Below the pieces are notes generated by a model. The model was not told the origin of the DNA. It ran no database searches and was given only the letters and a program-made list of their open reading frames with translations. A DNA stretch of 64,000 bases from Lycorma delicatula. Its lineage: Eukaryota > Arthropoda > Insecta > Hemiptera > Fulgoridae. The position numbers were made by a program, and so were the translations under genes. The stretch covers positions 41,701,946 through 41,765,945 of the forward strand of contig NC_134465.1 in NCBI RefSeq assembly GCF_047948215.1. Direction: 5' to 3'. This document shows positions 1 through 11,340 of this stretch, piece by piece (the first letter of the stretch is position 1; each line of letters opens with the position of its first letter).

Positions 1-306
1 CTGGAATTTCACGATTTACAATTATGATTGATAAGTTATGCAGAGTTATAAAGCTTCCAAGTTAATATTTATTTTGCACATTATACGTTTGTAGTAATTT
101 TGGTTTTTATAATTCTTTTACTTATTTAAACACGTGGTTGCGGTTTGGGTATAATATCAACAAGAGGTTAACTTTATAATTGTCCTTGAATTTGACAAGA
201 GATAGTATTGGTTAATGTACAATTTTTCATTACGTTATAAACATCACTTGTGCTACATAACCTGCAATTATTTATATATTTCGAAGCGAATTAATAACGT
301 TACAAG

Positions 307-416
307 ATGTCAGTGAACAGAAGTTAAAACGTGCGAGACTAGCAAGAGGTTAGAACATGACTTTCAGTAGAATACTGTACCAGAAAGTTACCTTGCTTGT
401 AAATATTTCGTGTTAG
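307..416 (+). promoter_or_regulatory. Two short upstream ORFs in the presumed COQ2 5' leader
   Basis: Two ATGs precede the COQ2 start. One at 307 opens a 6-codon ORF ending at 327, and one at 357 opens a 19-codon ORF ending with TAG at 414-416, 13 bases before the COQ2 ATG. If the mRNA starts upstream of 307, these could lower translation of the main ORF. The transcription start is not visible, so this is an inference. No clear TATA box or initiator was identified in 1-429. Confidence 0.3.
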
Positions 417-429
417 TAATTATTTAATT

Positions 430-796
430 ATGTTGTTCCTAAATATAACAAGGATGTGTGTAAGAAGGATACCCAATTTTATTTACTATGTGCAAAAAAA
501 CAAAGTGATACCGCCTAATATTTGTTTTTGTAGTTGTAGGACAATTCGTTATCTGCCAAATAGTACTGTAGATGATAAGAACAAACAACATAATGTTTAT
601 AAAAGTAATAAATTAGGGCAGTTGAATCGTAATTTATATGTTAACTGTAGAAATTCACGTACAAAACTTCTGCAAAAAGTTTGTTTATCGGATAATAAAT
701 ATCGACATAACGGAAGCTTAGCTGCGTCGTTTGTTAATAATGCGCCAACTAAAATTCAACCGTATTTAAAACTTATGAGGATAGATAGGCCTATCG
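430..796 (+). CDS. COQ2: COQ2 exon 1: 4-hydroxybenzoate polyprenyltransferase, mitochondrial
   Basis: First coding exon (residues 1-122 plus one base) of a 419-residue protein assembled from six exons: 430-796, 6505-6671, 16715-16862, 21093-21286, 23997-24185 and 31832-32026. COQ2 is a UbiA-family membrane prenyltransferase of the inner mitochondrial membrane that joins the polyprenyl tail to 4-hydroxybenzoate in ubiquinone synthesis. This exon is poorly conserved, basic and rich in Lys/Arg/Asn, as expected for a mitochondrial presequence, and ends in the conserved LKLMRIDRPIG that opens the UbiA domain. The ATG at 430 is the first in frame after an upstream stop. The donor is GTAAGT at 797. 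The 419-residue total is in the normal range for animal COQ2. The family call is firm; the exact N-terminus is less so. Confidence 0.9.
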
Positions 797-1024
797 GTAA
801 GTTTCAATTTACTTATTGCTGTGGTATAAAATTTAGTAATAGAGTATTTGTTGTAAATTTTGAAAAACCTTTTTGTGAATTTACGCATTCACAATACACA
901 GATATACACAAGCAGGTTTCTTTTCCTTTTTAAATATTACTTTGTTAATGCTTATAATATTGTTTTGTTATATTGTGCTTATATTTTATCACATGAGACA
1001 TAATTGAAACCACCCTTTAAATAG

Positions 1025-1026
<2 letters not shown>

Positions 1027-1082
<56 letters not shown>
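1027..1082. repeat. (TA)n microsatellite
   Basis: About 27 uninterrupted TA units in COQ2 intron 1. The run of Ile/Tyr in the minus-strand frame across it is a translation artefact. Confidence 0.95.
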
Positions 1083-1084
<2 letters not shown>

Positions 1085-2091
1085 ATAAATACCATGCTGT
1101 GGAGTGTACCATAGCATATATGTAATATAGTTTAAGGTTGTAAAAATTATGTAAGTCTGAGGAAGCGTGTGCTCTAAATTAAGCCTCTCAGTCTGAAAAA
1201 GAATCATTAATAAAGAAACTTTAAGTTAATGTTCTGTAACTGGTTTATTTATATTTATATATTTTTTTAACATAAATTGTATATACCAAAATTTGTGTGA
1301 AATATACATTTATGAAAATTAGTTTTGATTTTTATTTTCTATCTGTCTAGTATGCAAATTATTCTCCAGTTTCAAGGTATTTATTAAGAAATGTATGAGC
1401 AAAATAGAACTGAACTTGATTGATGTTAATAAGATTAACTTAATTAATCTAATAAGATTAAGATATATATTAAATTGCAGTTGCACACATCATCAAAATA
1501 AGTACTTGTTTGTAATGTATTGTACATGAGTAGGTTTTGTTTACATATTTATTAATTTTTCATGTTTTCTTTGGCGTGAATTGGCAGCATGTTTCCTACA
1601 TCTCTATATAAATTTAAAAAACAAGCAATAGATGATCTGTTTACTAAATATATAAGGACTGAATTTTGCTTCACAGTGCAACAGAATTTTTCAAGTTATT
1701 CTGATGTCACATCATTTATTATGAAGGAGTACCATAATTTATTTAAGAATCTTCTTGATTATTTTCATTGAAAAATTAACCACAACTATATTTAACAAAA
1801 ATTTGAAAAAATTAGACTGTTTAATCATATAAAGAATTTTACTGTATTTCTTTAAACATAAATAAATAATTGTAGCAAACCTTGACTAAAAAAGAAAAAA
1901 TAAGTAATTATATTCAGTTTTTGTAATCTAAAAGTTAGAAAACACAAGTTATGCACAAGGGTGCATATTTTCTAAGTTGTGAACAGATTACATACTTTCT
2001 GAGATTTTTTATTTCAGAAAAAAATTAAAAGAAATCATTCTTTAATAATTAGATTTTTATAACTTACTGACCACTATAATACACACATTCT

Positions 2092-2140
2092 CTGTCTCTC
2101 TCTCTCTCTCTTTCTCATACACACACACACACACACAATC
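2092..2140. repeat. (CT)n followed by (CA)n microsatellite
   Basis: A CT/TC run from about 2092 passes through a short interruption into a run of CA units ending near 2139. Intronic. Confidence 0.85.
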
Positions 2141-3649
2141 TTCATTTTTTAACTTTCTAGCTGCCTGTATTTTTTTTAAAGAACAAGTAAATATCTTCAC
2201 ATAGCTTTTTATATTTTTTTGTGATATCGTTCAGACATACATCTATTTTTTTAAAAATAAATTCAGAATCGCTATCTTATTGACTATGTTCTTATTTGAT
2301 TTATTTTTTAAGATAATGGATTTTTTAACCCAACTTTATCTTTAGTTTCTTTTCTTATTGCTAATGCCTGATTACACTGGTAGACAGAAGTCTGTCGACC
2401 TTGCTAAGAAAGATTGTACTAACCTGATCTTGTACTGGATTGGTTTGTTTACATCAGTTCTAAACATAATAAAAATGGATTGTACTCAGCTACTGGGTAA
2501 GCTGTTTCAATCATTGTCTGTCACCTACTGACTGTTGAAGAAACAACAGTATATGTATAAACAAGTATAATACTCTCTTCTTTTCATAAACAAGTATATT
2601 TATTCATCTTTCCCTTTTCTCCTGTAAAAGTTATACCACATGGCATAGCTTCTCATGTAAATAACTGTTATTTAATGGCATACCTTGACACATGTTGACT
2701 GCATTCTCAAAGTATTTTCATATACTGGTTGGTTTTTCAGAATGGGTTCTTATGTGGTATTTCATAATCCCTTCTAATTTTGAAAAATATGTGATCTTCT
2801 CTGTTGTAATTGATACTTCTATTAATTCTATACATTCCTGTTAATCAAGATTGTATTAGTCAGTAGAAAAGTTTGTGAAATGTTAACTACAATTTATGTT
2901 TTAGCCGACTTTGTAATTTCAAATTAGTCCTTTGTAGAAATTACAATAAAATGGTAATTACTTGTTACATGTCTTGTGTTTATTTCTTTATGTAATCTTT
3001 TTATACGGGTCATCTAATTTGATTCTTTTTTGCAGATTATGGTATTTCAGATCACAACTGTCAGATAACAATTGCATGATTAATTAATGAAAAAATGCGA
3101 TTGAAAGTTCTCAATTGAGAACCTTATTGTCAGTAATAAATAAATAAAAAATTAATAAAAATAAATTAATTAAAAATTAGCTATGTTGAAAAATTTAACA
3201 ATTTTTTTAGTGAGTTTTTGAAGGCCTATGTAACTTGGCTTTTAATAAACAAAAGAAACTGTTTAAATATAAAAAAAAAGGTATGAATTACGAAAGTAAT
3301 TGTAAAATCTAGCTCTATGCTAAGAAATCTCCATGAAATGTCTAAATATGTACATATGTTTGATAACTACCAAAATTATTTGAAACGTATAAATTAATTT
3401 GTGACAAAGTAATTTGCTATACTGAAAAATTTTATTATGATAATTTAATTCAAACAATAAATCTAAAACTATTTGGCCAGTTACATATTAAAAATTCAAG
3501 CAAATTTGGAAATAAAGCGGTTTGAGAACTTCACTAAAAATATAAAAGGACATAACTTCAATTAACATACCTCATCTCCTATTCAGGTAGCAGAGGAATT
3601 TAATCATTTAATTTACAGTATATCAAACAAGAATAATATTGGACCATTT

Positions 3650-3794
3650 CAAAAAAAGACACCCACCTTGAATGGTTTTGTTGATAAATCAGTATTTTTA
3701 TTGATACCCAGGAATTTTAAGTTTGTATTTTAAATATAAATTGTATTAAATCAGCTGGTATTGATAAAATTCCTGCCAGTATTTTAAAAGAAGC
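3650..3794 (+). mobile_element. Decayed non-LTR reverse transcriptase fragment (start)
   Basis: The + strand translation contains IKSAGIDKIPASILKEA, the start of a non-LTR RT domain (the 'K(S/A)xGxDxIP' block). It runs directly into the first copy of the 1197-bp duplicated unit, where NLINESFNNRVFP and VIPLLKKG follow. Stops and frameshifts show it is dead. The block order looks like a Jockey/CR1/Daphne-type LINE; the clade is not certain. Confidence 0.6.
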
Positions 3795-4991
3795 TGTAAA
3801 TTCTGTTATTATTCCTTCTAGAAATTTAATAAATGAATCTTTCAACAACAGAGTATTTCCCTGCTGCCGTAAGACTTTAATTGTTATTCCCCTACTTAAG
3901 AAAGGTTTGTAATATAATTTACAAAATTATCTGTTAATTTCATTATTGTCCATATATTCTAAAGTATTGTAAAAAGGTTATGAAAAATAGACTTAACATT
4001 TTGTGAAAAGCTTAAATTATTGAGATAATCAGCCTGATTTTAGGATAAAATTACCAGTTCTTGAAATTATTTTAAATTTTGTAGATAACAATAAGATTTC
4101 ATTTAAAATGTTTTACTTAGTAGCTTAGTAGAATCTAGTAATGGTATGATAGCTTACATAGTTAGTCATAAATTACAGACTGTGTACTGGCAATCAAAAT
4201 TTAGTTTTTTGATTAGAATTCACTTGTGAAATGTTGGTCCTCATTTCATGATGTAGAACACGGAGTGCTATAGGAAATTATCCTCAGGGCAAGATTTTCT
4301 TATTGTTTATTAATGAATGCCTCAAAATCTTTATTATTCAATGTTGCCCTCTTCACAGATGATGAAATTCAATCTATATCTGAAGATAATTATTTAAAAG
4401 GAATTGAAAGTTGTATGACAGCAGCCCAAAAAAATATATTCATTAGGTGGACTAAACCATCTAACTTTAAATGTGGAGAAAATCATTGCATTTATGCTTC
4501 TTATATAGAAGTAACATTGCGTAATAGTGTGTATTATTTATGGTTATGATAGTATTTCTGTTGCCCACAAAGCAAAATTCCTGGATATTTTGTCATTAGA
4601 TGACAAGTTTCATGAGATGATCAAATTGTTTTTTTTTGTAAAAAAATCAAATCATACTGTTTTGTTTTTATGCACCTTATAAAGCCCTAATCTTTCATAT
4701 TGTTGAATATTTATTATGCTCACAAAATATATTTTCCATCTTGAGTATAATATAATTTGTGTATATATTTATCCATCCATTTATCCATCTTGCTTAAAAA
4801 AAGCAATGCCCACTTTCAAACTGGATAACAAAATTGTTTTTTTGAAGCAGGAAGTACTTATTCCTAAGTAGATCACAAATATATATAAAATTTATTATAT
4901 GTACTGATCAGAATAAAAGATTTACTTATTTATTGTTGAATTCAAGTAATTTAATATTATTGGCTCCAACATTTTGCTAGGAAAGGTTTTT
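3795..4991 (+). repeat. 1197-bp tandem duplication, copy 1 (LINE RT relic)
   Basis: First of two head-to-tail copies. It begins inside the RT relic (RT blocks NLINESFNNRVFP and VIPLLKKG) and includes a 78-codon frame at 4313-4549 resembling the region after the RT catalytic block (FTDDEIQSI may be a degraded tail). The 78-residue frame is identical in both copies and I saw no mismatch by eye over the rest. Confidence 0.9.
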
Positions 4992-6188
4992 TGTAAATTC
5001 TGTTATTATTCCTTCTAGAAATTTAATAAATGAATCTTTCAACAACAGAGTATTTCCCTGCTGCCGTAAGACTTTAATTGTTATTCCCCTACTTAAGAAA
5101 GGTTTGTAATATAATTTACAAAATTATCTGTTAATTTCATTATTGTCCATATATTCTAAAGTATTGTAAAAAGGTTATGAAAAATAGACTTAACATTTTG
5201 TGAAAAGCTTAAATTATTGAGATAATCAGCCTGATTTTAGGATAAAATTACCAGTTCTTGAAATTATTTTAAATTTTGTAGATAACAATAAGATTTCATT
5301 TAAAATGTTTTACTTAGTAGCTTAGTAGAATCTAGTAATGGTATGATAGCTTACATAGTTAGTCATAAATTACAGACTGTGTACTGGCAATCAAAATTTA
5401 GTTTTTTGATTAGAATTCACTTGTGAAATGTTGGTCCTCATTTCATGATGTAGAACACGGAGTGCTATAGGAAATTATCCTCAGGGCAAGATTTTCTTAT
5501 TGTTTATTAATGAATGCCTCAAAATCTTTATTATTCAATGTTGCCCTCTTCACAGATGATGAAATTCAATCTATATCTGAAGATAATTATTTAAAAGGAA
5601 TTGAAAGTTGTATGACAGCAGCCCAAAAAAATATATTCATTAGGTGGACTAAACCATCTAACTTTAAATGTGGAGAAAATCATTGCATTTATGCTTCTTA
5701 TATAGAAGTAACATTGCGTAATAGTGTGTATTATTTATGGTTATGATAGTATTTCTGTTGCCCACAAAGCAAAATTCCTGGATATTTTGTCATTAGATGA
5801 CAAGTTTCATGAGATGATCAAATTGTTTTTTTTTGTAAAAAAATCAAATCATACTGTTTTGTTTTTATGCACCTTATAAAGCCCTAATCTTTCATATTGT
5901 TGAATATTTATTATGCTCACAAAATATATTTTCCATCTTGAGTATAATATAATTTGTGTATATATTTATCCATCCATTTATCCATCTTGCTTAAAAAAAG
6001 CAATGCCCACTTTCAAACTGGATAACAAAATTGTTTTTTTGAAGCAGGAAGTACTTATTCCTAAGTAGATCACAAATATATATAAAATTTATTATATGTA
6101 CTGATCAGAATAAAAGATTTACTTATTTATTGTTGAATTCAAGTAATTTAATATTATTGGCTCCAACATTTTGCTAGGAAAGGTTTTT
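4992..6188 (+). repeat. 1197-bp tandem duplication, copy 2
   Basis: Second copy, offset exactly 1197 bases from the first, from the TGTAAATTCTG stretch at 4992 to the T-run ending near 6189. Each unit ends in AGGTTTTTT, so the break may lie in a T-run. The match appears complete, so the duplication is recent or an assembly artefact. Confidence 0.9.
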
Positions 6189-6189
6189 T

Positions 6190-6504
6190 CATGAAAAGGA
6201 AAACCTTCGTTTTGTAAATTTTTTTTTATTGATTTGTTTATTCAGCTAGATTTTTTTTTCTAAGTGTATAGCACAGTACCATATTTACAGGGTTCTTTGT
6301 ATATGCTAGTTAAATTATTTAATTAATTTATTTTACAGCTTATGTTCAAAATAAAACTTAATGATTGATATCATTGTGACCCTTCTCCTTATATACTCCT
6401 CCTGCATGTATACCATATTTTTTTTTGGTAGATTACTGCACACATTGTAATTCTTCACTATTTTCTACAATTTTAGCGGTAACTAATTTACTTTTTATTT
6501 TCAG
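6190..6504. other. COQ2 intron 1, 3' part
   Basis: T-rich sequence leading to the exon 2 acceptor (TTTTTATTTTCAG at 6492-6504). Nothing else recognised. Confidence 0.6.
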
Positions 6505-6671
6505 GTTCGTGGTTATTGTTCTGGCCATGTGGTTGGAGTATTGCAATGGCAGCAGATGCGGGTTATCTGCCGGATTTAAAAATGTTAGCATTATTTGGTA
6601 CAGGTGCTCTTATAATGCGTGGTGCTGGTTGTACTATTAATGATATGTGGGATAAAGATATCGATATAAAG
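6505..6671 (+). CDS. COQ2: COQ2 exon 2: first aspartate-rich prenyl-diphosphate motif
   Basis: Residues 123-178. It carries the first transmembrane segment region ([17 protein letters not shown]) and the first UbiA aspartate motif, NDMWDKDID (N168, D169, D172, D176). This NDxxDxxxD motif binds the Mg-complexed polyprenyl diphosphate. All key acidic residues are present, so the enzyme looks functional. Acceptor AG is at 6503-6504. The donor is GTATGG at 6672, leaving phase 0. Confidence 0.93.
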
Positions 6672-7031
6672 GTATGGTTACATTTATTATTATTTTTAAT
6701 TTTTTAAAACTGATGACTTTTTGAAATAGTATACTTGGTGCTGCAGGTTCTAGATTTATGTGTAGTTATAATTACTCTTACTTAAAAGTACTTTGGTCTG
6801 GGACTCAGGTAATGGCACCAGATAAATATATTTTGAAAGTATACAGCCTGATGTACTCTTATTTCAAAATAAAACTTTTGTACATTTTATTAAAAATTGA
6901 CAAATGTTTATATTGTGATTAAAATTTCTTTTATAAAATGATCTAGTGTAAAGTATGTAGATTGGACAAAAAAACAATTTAAAAAATGTAGCCTTTTTTA
7001 TGTTTTGTGCCTAAGGAGATATTTAAATAAA
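6672..7031. other. COQ2 intron 2, start: no feature
   Basis: AT-rich intronic DNA up to the foldback element. Intron 2 spans 6672-16714 and is mostly transposon sequence. Confidence 0.6.
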
Positions 7032-7519
7032 TTGGTACTTACGTATTAACGCTACCGCAGCTACAGCTTTATTTAAAAACAAAGTAGTCAATCGGATTTC
7101 GGTGGAAAATGGGCCGATATAGAGTTTAACATAGATTCAAAACAGTCTCTTTATTAATTTTAATAAATGGTTATTTATATTTATTCATTTTATAAATATA
7201 ATTTAACCAAACTTAACCTACGCTTGTTTCGCTCGCTAACCTTGACTAATTAACAGGAGTGTTTTGATTATTTAAATAATAAATAATTGCAATAATTACT
7301 GAATTTATTAAATAAATACTCAAAAAATTACGGTGTTAATTAGTCAAGGTTAGCGAGCGTAGGTTAAGTTTGGTTAAATTATATTTATAAAATAAATAAA
7401 TATAAATAACCATTTATTAAATTTAATAAAGAGACTGTTCATTTTCTACCGAAATCTGATTGACTACTTTGTTTTTAAATAAAACTGTAGCTGCGGTGGC
7501 TTTAATACGTATGCACCAA
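7032..7519. mobile_element. Foldback MITE with about 200-bp inverted arms
   Basis: The left arm (7032 to about 7240) and the right arm (about 7335-7519) are long inverted copies. Both start TTGGTRC and carry the same CTACAG, AAACAAAGTAGTCAATC and AACCAAACTTAACC blocks. The left arm has about 30 extra bases near 7110-7142. TAAA flanks both ends (7028-7031 and 7520-7523), fitting a 4-bp target duplication. There is no coding capacity. The superfamily is not assigned. Confidence 0.85.
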
Positions 7520-7625
7520 TAAATTTTTCTGTTAAAAAAAATGTAATGAATTCAAAATAATCTGAAAAAGATTTTTTACTCTAATGCTCCCAAGTCCAAT
7601 AATCAATTTTTATTAGATGGATGTT

Positions 7626-7682
<57 letters not shown>
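7626..7682. repeat. (GT)n(AT)n compound microsatellite
   Basis: GT units from 7626 to about 7642, then AT units to about 7682. Confidence 0.92.
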
Positions 7683-7687
<5 letters not shown>

Positions 7688-9575
7688 AACACTTGTACTT
7701 AGCAAAACCAACCAGTTCATTTGTTATTGTATTTGTCCATATTCCCTTCTTTGCTAATTATGTCTAAGAAAAAAGTATAAATGGTGGTAAACTGTTTTTA
7801 TACATTTGTCTTTGATATATATATGTTTGTATGTGTGTTGGCCTGAATTTGAGCTTATAACTGGACCTCATTGATTGATTTTGTTCAAATTTGAAACACA
7901 TGTGCAACCTTCATTGCGGGGGGAACATAAATGTTTTCTAGAAATAGAAAAAGTGGTGGGGGTACTTTGGTCGAAATAAAATTTAAATACTTTACTGGGA
8001 CACTTCAGCAAAATATTTTCTTACAGAAGTTGAAGTTTTTTATCAAGGTTACAAATTATCAAAGATCTTTATTTAATATTTTACTTTTCCCCAAAAATTA
8101 CTTTATGTATTTTTCTTCTTTTAGCTTAAGAAAAGGAGTTAGTAGATGTTTCATAGATCTATAATTTTTACTTGAATTGCCTTCAAGCCACTATAAAAAT
8201 CTGTTACCCATCCTACTCCAATGGTCTGTGGTAACGAGGAATTTTTTTAATTTAAAAGTTTTTTTTTAATACATGTAAAATTATTTGTTGGATTATATTT
8301 TTATTTAAATATTTTAATTTTTATTTTTGAAGCCAAGATGCTCATCAGAATAAAGCAATAACCCATCATTTTTAATATTATTACAACTAGCATCACATTT
8401 TAAAAAAATATGTTTTTGACTTTTTCTAATGATTGAAATATTCACTAAAATTGATTTTAAATAAATTAAAGAAAAAAATTTTCAATTTTTTTTTCTAATT
8501 TGGGAGTATCATCAGGGAAGGGGATTTTCATAGCTATTTAAGAAAATACATTTTGAAGATTAAAATTTAAAATTGTGAAGATTTTTTTCATTTTGGGACT
8601 CCCATACTCAAATGGGAAGGATTCGGCTAAAATTAATTTTTTATGAAATTATCACTAAGTGATATTAAATTTTTAAAGAATATGAAGATACAGTCATAAT
8701 TCTAAATGAACAAAGTTGTAGAAACAGAGTGAACATTTTTGGCTCCTAAAACTTTCTGGCTAACCAATAAAGTTTTTTCGAAAATGAATTACATAACTTG
8801 ACCGGCATACCCGGGAAAGTTATGAAATTCATTGCCAGCTTTTTTAATATGTACCTCTGATGAAATTTCTGTTTGTTTTCTAGTTTAGATAATTGTATAA
8901 TTTTATTTATTCTTCTTGTGATAAAAGTCTGAAATATAATCTTTCTTTTGTCAAATGAATTTTATAGTGTGTGGAAAATGCCAATAATGACTTTTTATTA
9001 AAGCCTTCTTCATGATAAGCAGTAAGCAGAAATGCTACTCTACTTTTGAGAATGGCAGATATATACACATACACATGGACGATGAATACACACTCACACA
9101 AAAAATATTCATTTTTTATTAAAAAAAATATTGTGATAAAAATATAGTGTTGCACAAAAAATAGACGGCATGGTAATAATGTAGCAAAAGTGATTCAAAG
9201 TATACAAAATTTTATAATTAATAACTATTCCAATCTGTTTGATTGTTACTAAAAATATTTTAACTAATTTTTTTTTACTACAATGTTAGCTGATTTGATT
9301 ATGAGCAAACTTCTCTAAAATGCTGTGTTTTTGTTTTTCATTGCACTATCTGGTAATGTAATATTAGTTGGACTAGATGTCAGCTCCACAAATTACTTAT
9401 AAGAAATCTGTTAATAATAAGTCAATTTTTTTATGTTATGTGTTCAAAGTGAAGGGAAGTGTTTTCCTCCTGCCCTTACACATTTGTGGGATTTACTAAA
9501 TTATTCCTTATTTCTTATATAGTTTTGTTCCCATTTATGAAAATAGAAAACACTGAGTTTTCAATTGACAGATTG
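7683..9575. other. COQ2 intron 2: unclassified stretch
   Basis: No gene recognised. The text at 7810-7930 (a 'TGTATGTGTG ... CATAACTGGACCTC' style segment) resembles the 5' part of Helitron-like repeats seen in insects, but no terminus was found. Short ORFs at 7931 and 8907 have no family match. Confidence 0.45.
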
Positions 9576-9579
9576 AGGC

Positions 9580-10450
9580 GATCAGGTCATTAGAACTTAG
9601 AGAAAAATCACGTCAAAATAAAATAACAAGAAGAATTTCCCAAAATAAAAAAGAACCAGAAGGCATCAAATCACATGAATGAGTTGGCCATCCGCGTGGA
9701 TCTCCTTTTCATTTTGTATAAGTTTAATAAATAGTCTCTTATTTGAAGAACATAGTGAGGAGGTACTCATCTTGTTGCCAAATGTAGGAATGTCCATAAT
9801 GAATTACATGATTGGTTTGATAACTCGGTAGCATGTAAAAATCTCCTGTTACACTTCCATCAAAGATATAAGGTTTGAGCACTCCATTCTTTGTCCCACA
9901 TCAAACATGAATTCTAGATATGTTAAGTTTATATAATTATATGAGAATTTAATCGGACCAATAAACACAGTTATAACTGTTTACCAGGCCATTTAATTTG
10001 AAGTGTGCTTTATCAACCCAAATCACTAATCTGGAGAAATGGGGACCCACTTTACAACAAATAATACATTTCTCACAAAAAATAAATTTTTCGGTTAAAA
10101 TCTTTTTCATGAAGTTCTTGGATGATATTACTTAAACGTTTGTTCCTTTAGAATCTTTTATCAACTTGTGCATATTTCCAACGTATGGAAATTTTCAAGT
10201 TGATGTTTGAGGGCTGCTTACTTAAGTTTCTGTTTTCTGAAGTGCAGCTGCATTCAGATTTATCTGATTGTGGAACACCTCCAATGCCTATGTTTTATTT
10301 TCAAATTGTTCTGTTCAGCTTCAGCAAATCTTTATGTGGTTTTAGTGGAGAATTATGAAAACTCTCTTGGAATTCTTGAGCATTAATAATTTATTCTTAT
10401 TATTAATTTTCTACAAATAATGAAGCAAAAACTTATTCTTGTTTTATCTA
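9580..10450 (-). mobile_element. Decayed Tc1/mariner-superfamily transposase
   Basis: Minus-strand frames give fragments such as VWCGTKNGVLKPYIFDGSV (about 9990-9880) and, near 9700, a match to the HYA..VR..L....W-IGR-x-G-x-x-x-WPPRSPDL region of DDE transposases. Many stops and frameshifts break it. It is the lineage whose C-terminus reads 'PPRSPDLTPLDFFLWG' in intact members. Confidence 0.55.
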
Positions 10451-10694
10451 CTTAAGCGGCATTGTTTTCGTTACAGACAAAAATGACCTCAACAATAATT
10501 GGGCTAGGAATTATGAGGTGTGATAAAAAAAAATTTATTTCTATGCACTGTCTTTTTGACTTAATTCATCTTTTCTGAACATAATGACAGCTCTGTTTGT
10601 AATGTATAAAAAATTTTTACCCATATTTGATGAGTTGTTTAAATTTGACAGCTAATAATTTGGACATATTATATTATGAGTGGCAATTTATTTT

Positions 10695-11340
10695 ATTTAA
10701 AATTATGGAACAAAAGATCTGCATTAACAATGGAATTAAGTTCAGTGAAGAAGTGAAGATGTTATGCTGATATCAGTGTTTAAGAGTGGTACAAACCATT
10801 TTAAAAATTCTGTGAATATGTTGAAGATTGAAAAAAGTTTGAACTTGTACCTAAACCATCAACAAACAATGAAAATATTAACAAATTAAAGAACATTGTG
10901 ATCAATTATTTTTTAATTTCTATTAGAGAAGTTACTGAAGAGAAAGAAATCTCTAATGATTTGTGTGAAAAAATTTTGACTGACATTTTGGGTTTGAAAT
11001 GAGTAGCTGCAAAATTTGTTCCTAAACTTAAATTTTTAACAAAAGCAATATTGCAGAACAACTGTTAGCTGTTTTCGCTGGTGATTTGGAATTATTCTGA
11101 ACAGGTGATGAAATGTGAGTCTATGATTATGAATATTAAAATGAAGGTTCGATCACCCCAATGGAAGTTTCCTGAAGAACCAAGACTGAAAAAAGCACCC
11201 CAAGTTTAATCTAATGTTAAAATTCTCTTTACTGGTTTTTTTTCAATTATAACGGCATCGTTCTTTATGACTTCTTAACCACAAAGTTCTCCAGTCAATA
11301 TTATTTATTTGTTTTTTGTCATTTATGTAAGGCAATCAAT
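10695..11340 (+). mobile_element. Decayed mariner transposase
   Basis: The + strand frames show EQKICINNGIKF at the N-terminus, then SCKICS...KF (from 'RVAAKFVP'), GDEM.VYDYEY (from 'GDETWVYGYD'), SPQWKFPEEPR, and FFNYNGIVLYDF near 11250. This order is that of mariner (DD34D) transposases. There are numerous stops. Confidence 0.6.

Larger units (their letters stand above)
797..3600. other. COQ2 intron 1, 5' part: no gene seen
   Basis: AT-rich intronic sequence with short tandem repeats (listed separately) and no ORF I can match to a family. An ORF at 1589-1771 of 60 codons has no recognisable domain. Intron 1 runs from 797 to 6504. Confidence 0.6.

Noticed and set aside
989..1207. Minus-strand ORF over the TA microsatellite
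   Set aside because: The repeated Ile/Tyr track is a translation of (TA)n.
4313..5746. Two identical 78-codon ORFs as a duplicated gene
   Set aside because: They lie in a decayed RT relic inside an exact tandem duplication; no start context or continuation supports a gene.
6700..6740. CTGATGA...GAAA text as a hammerhead ribozyme
   Set aside because: No flanking stems can form; a match this short is expected by chance in AT-rich DNA.
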